Shown here in pieces: positions 1-8,016 of a stretch of DNA of 31,887 nucleotides. Position numbers and translations under genes: made by a program. Numbering within the stretch: the stretch's first letter is position 1; the number at the start of each line of letters is the position of its first letter. The notes under the pieces were generated by a model. The model saw only the letters and a program-made list of their open reading frames with translations, searched no databases and was not told the origin of the DNA. The DNA comes from Bacillota bacterium (GTDB taxonomy: Bacteria; Bacillota; Clostridia; Acetivibrionales; DSM-1351). The stretch is from assembly GCA_023400235.1 (NCBI GenBank), contig JAEXFI010000028.1, forward strand, positions 1 through 31,887, written 5' to 3'.

Positions 1-2
1 TT

Positions 3-216
3 GAAAGATACATGTTGTGTATCAAAGTGACTTTCAAGCAGCGAAAGCCACTGCGTGCCTTTCATTACTATTTGTGTACGCGCCATGCGCGTAGATGCGA
101 GGTTAGCGTGAAAGATATATGTGGTAAATCGCAGTGGATTTCACGCAGCAAAAGCCACTGCGTGCTTTCATTAATATTTGTGTACGCGCTATGCGCTTAA
201 ATGGGAGGTAAAATGC
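3..216. repeat. 107-bp tandem duplication in the leader of the permease gene
   Basis: Bases 3-109 and 110-216 align at a constant offset of 107. They share the blocks GAAAGATA, AGCCACTGCGTG and TTTGTGTACGCG, and end in a comparable purine-rich GNGAGGT. The second GGAGGT is the ribosome site of the permease; the first is followed by no usable start. Copy 2 carries a stem, CGCAGTGG (130-137) with CCACTGCG (155-162), that is weaker in copy 1. More copies could lie upstream of the window. No gene is convincing before position 213. Confidence 0.8.
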
Positions 217-1166
217 AGCAATCATTAGAAGTGAGGACTAAGGATATTCAGGAAGTTAAGAGAAAGCGGGATGTGCAGGGAATAAAACTGTTTATGTACA
301 TATTACCTTTTTTGATTTTATCCTTCGCATTTTCCTATTTCCCATTGCACGGTTGGGTATATGCCTTTTTTGACTATAAGCCGCCGCTGAAGTTATCACA
401 GTGCGATTTCGTAGGACTTAACTGGTTTAAATTGCTGTTCAGCAATTCCACACAGATTAAACAACTGTTAAAAGTTATGACAAATACTTTTGCCATAAGT
501 GGTCTGTCACTGGCCACTTCGTTCTTTCCAGTATTTTTTGCTATTTGCTTAAATGAAATAAAAAATAAATGGTTCAAAAATATAGTGCAGACGTTAACGA
601 CACTTCCGAACTTTATAAGCTGGGTTATGGTATTTTCAGTAGCCTTCAGCCTTTTTTCCACCACAGGCATGATTAATTCCTTATTAATGAATGTTGGTAT
701 TATAACACAGCCCCTAAAATTTTTAGACGGAGATTCTCATACCTGGCTTGCCATGCTGTTATGGAGTACCTGGAAAGGTCTGGGCTGGGGAGCTATCATG
801 TATCTGGCAGCCATTACCGGTATAGATCAGGAATTATATGAGGCAGCAACGGTTGATGGTGCAGGCCGGTTCAGACTGATGTTTCATATTACATTACCGG
901 CTTTAATGCCTACCTTTTTTGTTTTGGTGCTGCTGTCAATAGCCAATTTTCTAAACAATGGGCTGGATCAATACTATGTATTTCAAAACTCTTTTAATAA
1001 GGAACACATTCAGGTTCTTGACTTGTATGTTTACAATATCGGCATGATGGGCCGAAGCCCTTCAATGGCAACAGCGGTGGGCATGTTAAAGAGTATAGTA
1101 AGTGTTACGCTGCTGGCAGTATGCAATATGGCCTCCAAGAAAGTACGGGGAGAATACATTGTATAA
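213..1166 (+). CDS. Carbohydrate ABC transporter permease, LplB/CUT1 type
   Basis: This is an integral membrane subunit of a sugar importer, about 317 aa, with six predicted membrane segments beginning near residue 25. The cytoplasmic EAA loop, which docks the ATPase, reads EAATVDGAGRFRLMFHITLP. The start is set at ATG 213 because GGAGG at 204-208 lies just before it; an in-frame ATG at 201 would place that ribosome site inside the gene. It is followed by a second permease and a lipoprotein binding protein, the standard order lplB-ytcP-lipO. No ATPase gene is present, as is usual for CUT1 systems sharing an MsmK-type ATPase. The family suggests oligosaccharide import; the substrate is inferred only from the neighbouring glycosidases. 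Confidence 0.93.
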   Translation: MQQSLEVRTKDIQEVKRKRDVQGIKLFMYILPFLILSFAFSYFPLHGWVYAFFDYKPPLKLSQCDFVGLNWFKLLFSNSTQIKQLLKVMTNTFAISGLSLATSFFPVFFAICLNEIKNKWFKNIVQTLTTLPNFISWVMVFSVAFSLFSTTGMINSLLMNVGIITQPLKFLDGDSHTWLAMLLWSTWKGLGWGAIMYLAAITGIDQELYEAATVDGAGRFRLMFHITLPALMPTFFVLVLLSIANFLNNGLDQYYVFQNSFNKEHIQVLDLYVYNIGMMGRSPSMATAVGMLKSIVSVTLLAVCNMASKKVRGEYIV

Positions 1167-1190
1167 CTGCATTTGTCAATTTCTCATTTT

Positions 1191-1254
1191 TGACAATTCT
1201 CCGTTTTGTTAATTTCTCGCTTTGACAATTTCCCGTTTTGTTGATTTCCCGCAA
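1191..1254. repeat. Two 32-bp tandem repeats between permease genes
   Basis: Bases 1191-1222 and 1223-1254 are near-identical units of the form GACAATTYYCCGTTTTGTT. A further degenerate partial copy precedes them at about 1174-1190. They fill most of the 140-bp gap between the two permease genes and contain no gene. Confidence 0.75.
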
Positions 1255-1306
1255 TTACGCAGCGCACAGCAAATACTCACTTTATAAATATCAGAGAGGA
1301 AATGTG

Positions 1307-2371
1307 ATGAAAGATATAAATAGTATGAATAGCAAAAATAGCTTAAATAGCAAAAATAGCATAAATAGCATAAATAACATAAATAACATAAATAACATAA
1401 ATAGCATAAATAACATAAATAACATAAATAACAAAAATAGTAAAAATAGCAGAAATAGCAGAAATAGCAGAAATAGCAAAGCGCCAAGTTTGGACAAAAT
1501 ATTTTTTGTACAAAATTATGCGTTGTTTGCAATATACACATTAATTTGCTTGTACCCATTTTATTACCTGGTTATCAATACTATCAGCGCAAACGATTTA
1601 AGCTCCAACGGGGCAATAAATTTCTTTCCAAGGCAAATACACCTGACAAATTACATAGAAGTATTTAAAATAAAAGGCTTGCTGCCTGCTGCCGGTATTT
1701 CCCTTGCAAGAACCTTGATCGGAACTGTATTTACAGTATTGGCCTCTGCTTTTTTGGGCTTTATGTTCACTCAGCAGAAGATGTGGGGCAGAAAGTTCTG
1801 GTATCGCTTCATTATAATAACAATGTATTTCAATGCCGGATTAATTCCTATGTTTATTACCATGAAAAATTTAAATCTGACAAATAACTTTTTAGTTTAC
1901 ATTATTCCAGCTATTGTGCAGCCCTTTAATATAATACTGGCTAAAACCTATGTGGAATCCATACCTGCCTCCCTGCAGGAAGCTGCAGAGATTGATGGTG
2001 CAGGCGTTATAACAGTTTTTACCAAGGTTATTTTGCCGACCTGTAAGCCCATATTAGCCACTATTGCAATTTTCTCAGCGGTTACGCAGTGGAATTCCTT
2101 TCAGGATACTCTTATTTATGTAACAGACCAAAAGCTATATTCTTTGCAGTATCTACTATATTGCTATATCAATCAGGCAAACTCCTTGAAGGCTTTGATT
2201 ATGAACAGTGTGGGCTCCTACAGTAATGTAATGACGCTGGCAACCCAGCAGACGCCGACTTCCGTACGAATGACAGTTACAGTGATTGTCATATTACCTA
2301 TTTTATTTGTTTATCCGATTTTCCAGAGATACTTTGTTAAAGGTATTATGATTGGGTCGGTTAAGGGCTAA
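1307..2371 (+). CDS. Carbohydrate ABC transporter permease, YtcP/CUT1 type, with Asn-rich repeat N-terminus
   Basis: Second permease of the importer, 354 aa from ATG 1307 (GAGAGG at about 1294-1299). From about residue 60 it is an ordinary CUT1 permease: a membrane segment around IYTLICLYPFYYLVIN, an EAA loop QEAAEIDGAGVITVFTKVILP, and the usual C-terminal FQRYFVKGIMIGSVKG. Unusually, residues 4-57 are 18 tandem tripeptides of the form x-N-S or x-N-N, where x is I, K, R, M or L, encoded by a 9-bp minisatellite. The usual YtcP N-terminus is short, so this segment would be an extra cytoplasmic tail. Because the unit is nine bases, gain or loss of copies keeps the frame. An upstream in-frame codon at 1238 has no ribosome site. 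Confidence 0.92.
   Translation: MKDINSMNSKNSLNSKNSINSINNINNINNINSINNINNINNKNSKNSRNSRNSRNSKAPSLDKIFFVQNYALFAIYTLICLYPFYYLVINTISANDLSSNGAINFFPRQIHLTNYIEVFKIKGLLPAAGISLARTLIGTVFTVLASAFLGFMFTQQKMWGRKFWYRFIIITMYFNAGLIPMFITMKNLNLTNNFLVYIIPAIVQPFNIILAKTYVESIPASLQEAAEIDGAGVITVFTKVILPTCKPILATIAIFSAVTQWNSFQDTLIYVTDQKLYSLQYLLYCYINQANSLKALIMNSVGSYSNVMTLATQQTPTSVRMTVTVIVILPILFVYPIFQRYFVKGIMIGSVKG
1316..1477 (+). repeat. 9-bp coding minisatellite, 18 units
   Basis: Eighteen consecutive 9-base units related to ATAAATAGC or ATAAATAAC lie in frame inside the second permease gene. The central block is nearly pure (I-N-N/I-N-S) and the edges are diverged (K-N-S, R-N-S). This pattern is typical of slippage-driven expansion. 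Confidence 0.95.
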
Positions 2372-2451
2372 GGGGCAAAACAAAATAGATAAAGCATTAT
2401 TTATTTATTTTGCTGATTATATGTATCTTAATTTAGTGGGAGGATAAAGAA

Positions 2452-4236
2452 ATGAAAAAGAAGTTATTAAGCGTCTTGTTAAGCGGAATACTGATAACAT
2501 CCTTGCTTGGCGGCTGTGGCACTCCAGCGGATAATGCCGAAGCAACCAACAGCGCTGCTAATACTGCAGCCACAGACAGTTCAGCCTCAGGAGCAGCAAA
2601 GTACCCTAAATTTCTTACTGTTGATGTGTTTGACAATTTAGCGAATTATCAGGGAATTATGTCAGGCTGGTATGCAAAAATAGTAAAAGAAAAATTCAAC
2701 ATGGAGTTGAATATTATTGCACCTAACGTAGCAGGCGGACAGGATACCTTATTCCAGACACGCTCTGCTGCAGGAGAATTGGGAGACCTGATTATTATTG
2801 GCGCAGAGGGTGGCAGAATACAGGATACTGTTAAAGCCAATTTGTTATACGATGTAACAAAATTATTTGCCGAGAGAAAAAACATCTCTAAATATCAAGC
2901 GGCAATAGATTCCTTGAACAAAATGGTTGAAGGTGACGAAATTTACGGAATTCCTTCTTCAGTTTCTGAACAGCCCGCTACTAATCCTTCAGAGGGCCTT
3001 GACCTGACCTTTGGCCCCTATGTCCGCTGGGATGCTTACAAAGCTATTGGATACCCGCAAATCAAAACCCTGGAAGACCTGCTTCCTGTTTTCAAAGATA
3101 TGCAGAAGGCAGTACCGGCCAGTAAAACCGGAAAGAAGACATATGCTGTCTCCTTATTCAAGGACTGGGACGGCAACATGATGTGTATGGCAAAACAGCC
3201 CACCTGCTTCTACGGATATGATGAGCTGGGCTTCGTGTTAGCGAAAGCAGATGGTTCCGATTATCAGAGCATTATTGAACCCGGTTCAATGTACAATAGG
3301 GTTTTAAAATTCTATTTTGATGCAAATCAGGCAGGGCTTGTTGATCCTGAGTCAACTACTCAGAACTATGATACCATGTACACTAAATACCAGGACGGAC
3401 AAATTCTATATTCGCCATGGCCCTGGTTGGGGCAATCAGCCTACAATACACCTGAAAATAAAGCTGCCGGAATAGGCTTCATGGTTGCACCCATTGATGA
3501 TATGAAAGTATTCTCTTATGGCTGCAGGCCTGTTGGAGATAAAACCTTTATGGCTATCGGAAGCAAGGCTGAAGACCCGGAAAGATTGGCAGATTTTATT
3601 GACTGGTTATATTCACCAGAGGGAGTAACAATAGCTGCTGCACAAACCTCCAATTCAAGCGGACCCGAAGGTCTGACCTGGAAAATGGAAAATGGCAAGC
3701 CGGTGTTGACGGATTTTGGCAAGAAAGCCTTCTTTGAGGGCGGCAATACTCCTGTACCTGAAGAATGGGGAGGCGGAACCTGGAAGGATGGAGTTTCTGC
3801 GCTGAATTACCCAACCGTTTTACCAAGTGATATTAATCCATTAACAAAATATCCATATAACTATACCTTATGGGATTCTGTTATAGAAGAAAATAAGACG
3901 CCTCTTGATATTGATTGGCAGACAAAGATGGGTGCTAAAACAACACTGGAATATCTGAAAAATAAAAATCAATTGCTTGTCGCTCCGGGAAGCACATATA
4001 TTGCTCCGGCTGAAGACTCGGAAATCACAGCGCTGAGAGGACAATGCAGAGCAATTATTATTGAATATTCCTGGAAAATGGTGTTTGCATCCAATGAAGC
4101 AGAATTTAGCAAGCTGCAAAAGAAGATGCAGGATACTGTTAAGGGCTTGGGCTATGATAAGGTGCTGGAAATGGATATGAAAAATGCCAAGGACCAGAAT
4201 ACGGCAAGAGAAGCTGCAGCAGCGGCTTCTAAATAA
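2452..4236 (+). CDS. Extracellular solute-binding lipoprotein of the sugar ABC importer
   Basis: A 594-aa protein that captures the sugar outside the membrane and delivers it to the two permeases. The N-terminus MKKKLLSVLLSGILITSLLG followed by GC gives a lipoprotein signal with lipid-modified Cys22, then an Ala/Ser/Asn/Thr-rich linker to about residue 50. The length and the closing section fit the long LipO/YtcQ-type family-1 binding proteins rather than the roughly 430-aa maltose-type ones. The start follows GGGAGG at 2437-2442 with normal spacing. An AT-rich imperfect hairpin lies in the 80-bp gap before it (about 2376-2415) and may stabilise this part of the mRNA, since binding proteins are usually needed in excess. 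The substrate cannot be read from the sequence. Confidence 0.93.
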   Translation: MKKKLLSVLLSGILITSLLGGCGTPADNAEATNSAANTAATDSSASGAAKYPKFLTVDVFDNLANYQGIMSGWYAKIVKEKFNMELNIIAPNVAGGQDTLFQTRSAAGELGDLIIIGAEGGRIQDTVKANLLYDVTKLFAERKNISKYQAAIDSLNKMVEGDEIYGIPSSVSEQPATNPSEGLDLTFGPYVRWDAYKAIGYPQIKTLEDLLPVFKDMQKAVPASKTGKKTYAVSLFKDWDGNMMCMAKQPTCFYGYDELGFVLAKADGSDYQSIIEPGSMYNRVLKFYFDANQAGLVDPESTTQNYDTMYTKYQDGQILYSPWPWLGQSAYNTPENKAAGIGFMVAPIDDMKVFSYGCRPVGDKTFMAIGSKAEDPERLADFIDWLYSPEGVTIAAAQTSNSSGPEGLTWKMENGKPVLTDFGKKAFFEGGNTPVPEEWGGGTWKDGVSALNYPTVLPSDINPLTKYPYNYTLWDSVIEENKTPLDIDWQTKMGAKTTLEYLKNKNQLLVAPGSTYIAPAEDSEITALRGQCRAIIIEYSWKMVFASNEAEFSKLQKKMQDTVKGLGYDKVLEMDMKNAKDQNTAREAAAAASK

Positions 4237-4246
4237 GCAATAAATT

Positions 4247-4300
4247 AACTGAATAATAAAAACTGAATATTAAAACTGAATATTAAAAACTGAGTAATAA
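4247..4300. repeat. Four degenerate 13-14-bp direct repeats
   Basis: AACTGA begins at 4247, 4261, 4274 and 4288, each followed by AT-rich DNA of the form ATATTAAA. The repeats sit between the stop codon of the binding-protein gene and its terminator. Confidence 0.8.
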
Positions 4301-4306
4301 AAAAGC

Positions 4307-4364
4307 AAACTTCCTGACTTTAATGGATTAACCTCTTAATTCAATTCTGTCAGGAAGTTTTTTT
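4307..4364 (+). terminator. Rho-independent terminator after the ABC importer operon
   Basis: AAACTTCCTGAC (4307-4318) pairs perfectly with GTCAGGAAGTTT (4349-4360), and the right arm runs into a T-tract ending at 4364. The loop is long (30 nt). The end of the terminator overlaps the earliest possible start of the following GH42 gene, so readthrough may set expression of that gene. Confidence 0.8.
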
Positions 4365-4383
4365 GAAAGGATGGGAAAGCACT

Positions 4384-6405
4384 TTGATCAACAGCGGAAG
4401 CATAAATAAAATTCTTTATGGGGGCGATTATAATCCGGAGCAATGGAGCGAGGATATCTGGAGGGAGGATATGCGACTGTTTGCATTGGCAGGCATTGAC
4501 ACTGTAACGCTTAATGTCTTCAGCTGGACTTCTCTGCAGCCGGAGGAACATACCTATACTTTTAATAAGCTGGATAAAATCATGGACCTGGTAAAGGCAC
4601 AGGGTTTAAAAGTATGCCTGGCAACCTCCACAGCGGCGCATCCCCCCTGGATGGCCAAAAAATATCCTGATATTTTACGTGTTGAATTTAATGGCATGAA
4701 ACGCAAATATGGCGGCAGACATAATTCATGTCCAAATAGCATTACCTACAGAAGATTCTCCGTGGCCCTGGCAAAGGAATTAGCTGCCCGCTACCAGCGC
4801 CGCACAGGCTATGATAATATTGTCGCCTGGCATGTTTCAAATGAATACGGAGGAGAGTGTTACTGCGAAAACTGTGAAAAGGCCTTCCGAGTATGGCTGA
4901 AAGAAAAATATAAAACAATAGCTGAATTAAACAGAGTATGGAATACTGCCTTCTGGAGTCACACCTTTTATGACTGGGAGGAGGTGGTACTCCCTAATAT
5001 GCTCAGCGAACACTTTGAATATGAGAGAACCATGTTTCAGGGGATTTCTCTGGACTATAGAAGATTCAACTCCCAAAGCCTGCTGGAATGCTATAAGGCG
5101 GAATATGCAGTTATAAAAGCCATTACTCCTGATATTCCCATAACTACTAATTTGATGGGGTTTTATAAACCGCTGGATTATCAGAGCTGGGCAAAATACA
5201 TGGATTTTGTATCCTGGGATAGTTATCCCGCCAATGATGCCTCCGTTGCCGGAATGGCCTTGAATCACGACCTGATTCGCGGCTTAAAAGGCGGTATGCC
5301 GTTTGTACTAATGGAGCAGACACCAAGTGTTACAAACTGGCTGGCATATAATGCGCTGAAACGTCCTGGTGTAATGCGGCTATGGAGTTACCAGGCTGTT
5401 GCCCATGGTGCCGATGCGGTAATGTTCTTTCAGCTGAGAAGAAGCATTGGAGCCTGTGAAAAGCTGCACGGGGCAGTAATTGATCATTCGGGACATGAAG
5501 ATACAAGGGTATTCCGGGAGGTTGCAGCGCTAGGAGAAGAATTAAAGCAGTTGGGGGATAAAACCTTAGGTTCCCGTTCAGAATCCAAGGTGGCGTTATT
5601 ATTTGACTGGGACAACTGGTGGGCGATAGAATACTCTGCGGGACCCAGCTGTGAGCTTAAATACCGGGATGAGGTTTTAAACTACTATACTGCACTACAT
5701 GAACATAATATATCAGTGGATATAATTGGGGTTGAGGATGAGCTTGACAAGTATGAAATTGTTATTGCTCCAATCCTTTATATGCTAAAGGACAACTATG
5801 ATGAGAAAATCAGGAGCTTTGTGCAAGGGGGCGGTACTTTTATTTCTACCTTTTTCAGTGGTATTGTCGATCAAAATGATTTGGTTGTAACCGGAGGCTA
5901 TCCCGGTAAGCTAAGAGATATTAACGGAATTTGGGTTGAGGAAATAGATGCCCTTTCCAAGGGGGCAGAGAATTGCTTTACCTTTAATGCTGTTAAATAC
6001 CCTGCAAGGCTGGTTTGTGACATAATGCATCTGGAAGGTGCGGAGGCTTTAAGCTTTTATGAAACAGATTTCTATCAGAGCACTCCGTGTATTACAAGAA
6101 ATAATTTTGGAAACGGTATTGCCTACTACATTGGTACCCGTTCCAACAACGCATTCTATAAGGAGTTTTTAAGGTGGGTATGTGAAGAAAAAAATATAAA
6201 GCCATTGTGGAAGACAACGGACGGGGTGGAGGCTGTAAACCGTATAAAGGGCGGTAAAAATTACATATTTTTACTGAATCACGCCCAGGATACCAAAACC
6301 GTCACGGCAGAGGACGCCTGTACAGAGCTGTTATCTCGAATTACTTATAAAAAAGGACAGGAAATGGTTTTGAGAGCAAAAGACGTATTTATTCTGGAGG
6401 TATGA
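4384..6405 (+). CDS. GH42 beta-galactosidase, intracellular
   Basis: Hydrolyses terminal beta-galactosyl residues from imported oligosaccharides. There is no signal peptide. The N-terminal TIM barrel starts at ILYGGDYNPEQW. The acid/base Glu is in HVSNEYG and the nucleophile Glu in LMEQTPS, residues 161 and 318 counted from TTG 4363. Cys in NSCPNS plus ECYCENC match the structural zinc site of many GH42 enzymes. About 674-680 aa is normal for the family. The start is uncertain: TTG 4384 has AAAGGA about 12 bases upstream, while TTG 4363 has AGGAAG within the terminator stem; no in-frame ATG fits. It probably acts with the GH31 and GH3 enzymes downstream. Confidence 0.92.
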   Translation: MINSGSINKILYGGDYNPEQWSEDIWREDMRLFALAGIDTVTLNVFSWTSLQPEEHTYTFNKLDKIMDLVKAQGLKVCLATSTAAHPPWMAKKYPDILRVEFNGMKRKYGGRHNSCPNSITYRRFSVALAKELAARYQRRTGYDNIVAWHVSNEYGGECYCENCEKAFRVWLKEKYKTIAELNRVWNTAFWSHTFYDWEEVVLPNMLSEHFEYERTMFQGISLDYRRFNSQSLLECYKAEYAVIKAITPDIPITTNLMGFYKPLDYQSWAKYMDFVSWDSYPANDASVAGMALNHDLIRGLKGGMPFVLMEQTPSVTNWLAYNALKRPGVMRLWSYQAVAHGADAVMFFQLRRSIGACEKLHGAVIDHSGHEDTRVFREVAALGEELKQLGDKTLGSRSESKVALLFDWDNWWAIEYSAGPSCELKYRDEVLNYYTALHEHNISVDIIGVEDELDKYEIVIAPILYMLKDNYDEKIRSFVQGGGTFISTFFSGIVDQNDLVVTGGYPGKLRDINGIWVEEIDALSKGAENCFTFNAVKYPARLVCDIMHLEGAEALSFYETDFYQSTPCITRNNFGNGIAYYIGTRSNNAFYKEFLRWVCEEKNIKPLWKTTDGVEAVNRIKGGKNYIFLLNHAQDTKTVTAEDACTELLSRITYKKGQEMVLRAKDVFILEV

Positions 6406-6433
6406 ATTAATACCAATGCCTGCCTTTGAGCAT

Positions 6434-6463
6434 TATAGCGGGGCATTTCCCTGCCCTGCTATA
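6434..6463. terminator. Hairpin between convergent genes
   Basis: TATAGCGGGGC (6434-6444) pairs with GCCCTGCTATA (6453-6463), 11 bp with one G-T, loop of 8. It lies between the convergent ends of the GH42 gene and the yesN-like gene. There is no clear T-tract on either strand, so it is a plausible but imperfect bidirectional terminator. Confidence 0.55.
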
Positions 6464-6465
6464 AA

Positions 6466-8013
6466 TCAGGTGTATATATTTCTTTTCCGGAATTCAGCAG
6501 GGCTTTCGCCTACGTATTTCTTAAACTTTTTATGGAAGTAGTCAACATTTTTATAGCCTACAAGTTCTGACACCTCATAGACCTTTAGATTCTTTTGCAA
6601 TAAAAGCTCTTTGGAATGATTGATTCTGACATGGTCGATGAAGGAGTTGAAATTTTCGCCTATTTTTTTATTGAATATCTTTCCAAGGTAGGAACTGTTG
6701 TAGCCGAACAAGGGTGCTATAGTATCTAGTTTTATATTCTCTCTATAGTTATGGTTAATGTAGTGAACAACATCATCCAGTACGCTGTCACTTGAGAAGT
6801 TGCCAATTGCATTTACTATCATTTTAAATTGTTCCGAAAAGAATAGAAGGATTTCGTATAAGTAATAGCGTCCATCAATAAAATTAATTACGGAGGAGTT
6901 AGTTGGAAATGGAATGTTTATTGTGCTATAGATATGATTTATGTTTTCTTTTACAAGCAGGTAAATATCCGTTAAAAATAGTTTAATGTCGGACAAGGCT
7001 GCCTTGGTAAAATATATATCCTTTTTAAGGGTATGAAGTGTATCATCAATCATTCTGCGGTTATAGCTTTGTATATAGCTGCATAACAATTTGCTGTACC
7101 GGCTTGTTTCGGCTGCACTGATTTCAAAGGAAGCAGCATTAAATTGCGGAAGCTGCTTATAGCCCATTGCATGCTGATTCTGTTCACAGAAGAAGCGACG
7201 GTGCATCAGGCTTAGGGCATCCTCGTAGGAGTAATGAATGTCCTCCACTTCGTTAACCTTCCGGCCGTAAGCCATGAATAGAGAATCCAACGGAGAACCT
7301 TTTTGAGGACTTTTTTTATAATGATTAAGAAAATTATTAAAATGATTAAGAGTAAACGCCCCTTTTAAAAGTATAATGTTCTTCTCATGAATCTTTATAT
7401 GGTCAAAGGAGTTATTTCCCTGATTGGTTACTTTTAAGAGGTCTGAAAAGTTGTAAAGCAGGTTATAGGAATCCTGATTGTAATTTTCGTAAATTACCAC
7501 TTGAAATTCTGAAGCTGACAGATTCATTTCCTGCAGATTAATATTCGAAACATCACCGGAATTGAGCAGGATATCCCGCAGAATGGTGTATTTTGCTTTC
7601 TCACGATAATGGTTCATGGTAGTGGCATGCTTACGTTCTGCCAGTATGTTCTCCTTTACTGTATTCACCGCACTGTATAACTCATCTTCATCAATGGGTT
7701 TTGTAAGATAAAATTCTACTCCATAACGGATTGCAGTTTGAGCATATTTAAAATCGGAAAAACCGCTTAATATAATGAAATGGCCTTTAAAACCCCTAGC
7801 CCTGGAGAGCTCCACAATTTCCGTCCCCTGTAATTTAGGCATACGTATATCTAAGAGAACTAAATCAGGCTTTAGTTCCATTATACTATTTAGAGCATCT
7901 TCACCATTATTTGCTTCCCCGCAAATGGTAAAGCCCAGTTCACTCCAATCAATAATATGTTTAAGACCCTCAAGGATAATTGCTTCATCATCAGCTATAA
8001 ATACTTTTATCAT
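6466..8013 (-). CDS. YesN-type response regulator with AraC DNA-binding domain
   Basis: A 515-aa transcription activator. The N-terminal receiver domain (about 1-120) carries acidic residues in FIADDE, the phospho-acceptor Asp55 in LLDIRMPK and the conserved Lys in YLTKP. A middle region of about 290 residues is poorly conserved, as usual for YesN proteins. The C-terminal AraC helix-turn-helix pair (about 410-512) includes YNSSYLGKIFNKKIGENFNSF and ends in VGESPAEFRKR. Its ATG lies three bases from the stop of the sensor gene, and GGAGGA falls inside the sensor's last codons, so the two are translationally coupled. It likely activates the flanking sugar-import and glycosidase genes. Confidence 0.95.
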   Translation of the reverse strand: MIKVFIADDEAIILEGLKHIIDWSELGFTICGEANNGEDALNSIMELKPDLVLLDIRMPKLQGTEIVELSRARGFKGHFIILSGFSDFKYAQTAIRYGVEFYLTKPIDEDELYSAVNTVKENILAERKHATTMNHYREKAKYTILRDILLNSGDVSNINLQEMNLSASEFQVVIYENYNQDSYNLLYNFSDLLKVTNQGNNSFDHIKIHEKNIILLKGAFTLNHFNNFLNHYKKSPQKGSPLDSLFMAYGRKVNEVEDIHYSYEDALSLMHRRFFCEQNQHAMGYKQLPQFNAASFEISAAETSRYSKLLCSYIQSYNRRMIDDTLHTLKKDIYFTKAALSDIKLFLTDIYLLVKENINHIYSTINIPFPTNSSVINFIDGRYYLYEILLFFSEQFKMIVNAIGNFSSDSVLDDVVHYINHNYRENIKLDTIAPLFGYNSSYLGKIFNKKIGENFNSFIDHVRINHSKELLLQKNLKVYEVSELVGYKNVDYFHKKFKKYVGESPAEFRKRNIYT

Positions 8014-8016
8014 GGA

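Noticed and set aside
12..200. Open frame of 62 codons in the leader region
   Set aside because: It lies across the 107-bp tandem duplication, has no ribosome site and shows no protein-like composition.
1209..1559. Minus-strand frame with repeated Leu-Cys-Tyr residues
   Set aside because: It is the reverse reading of the 9-bp minisatellite inside the permease gene.
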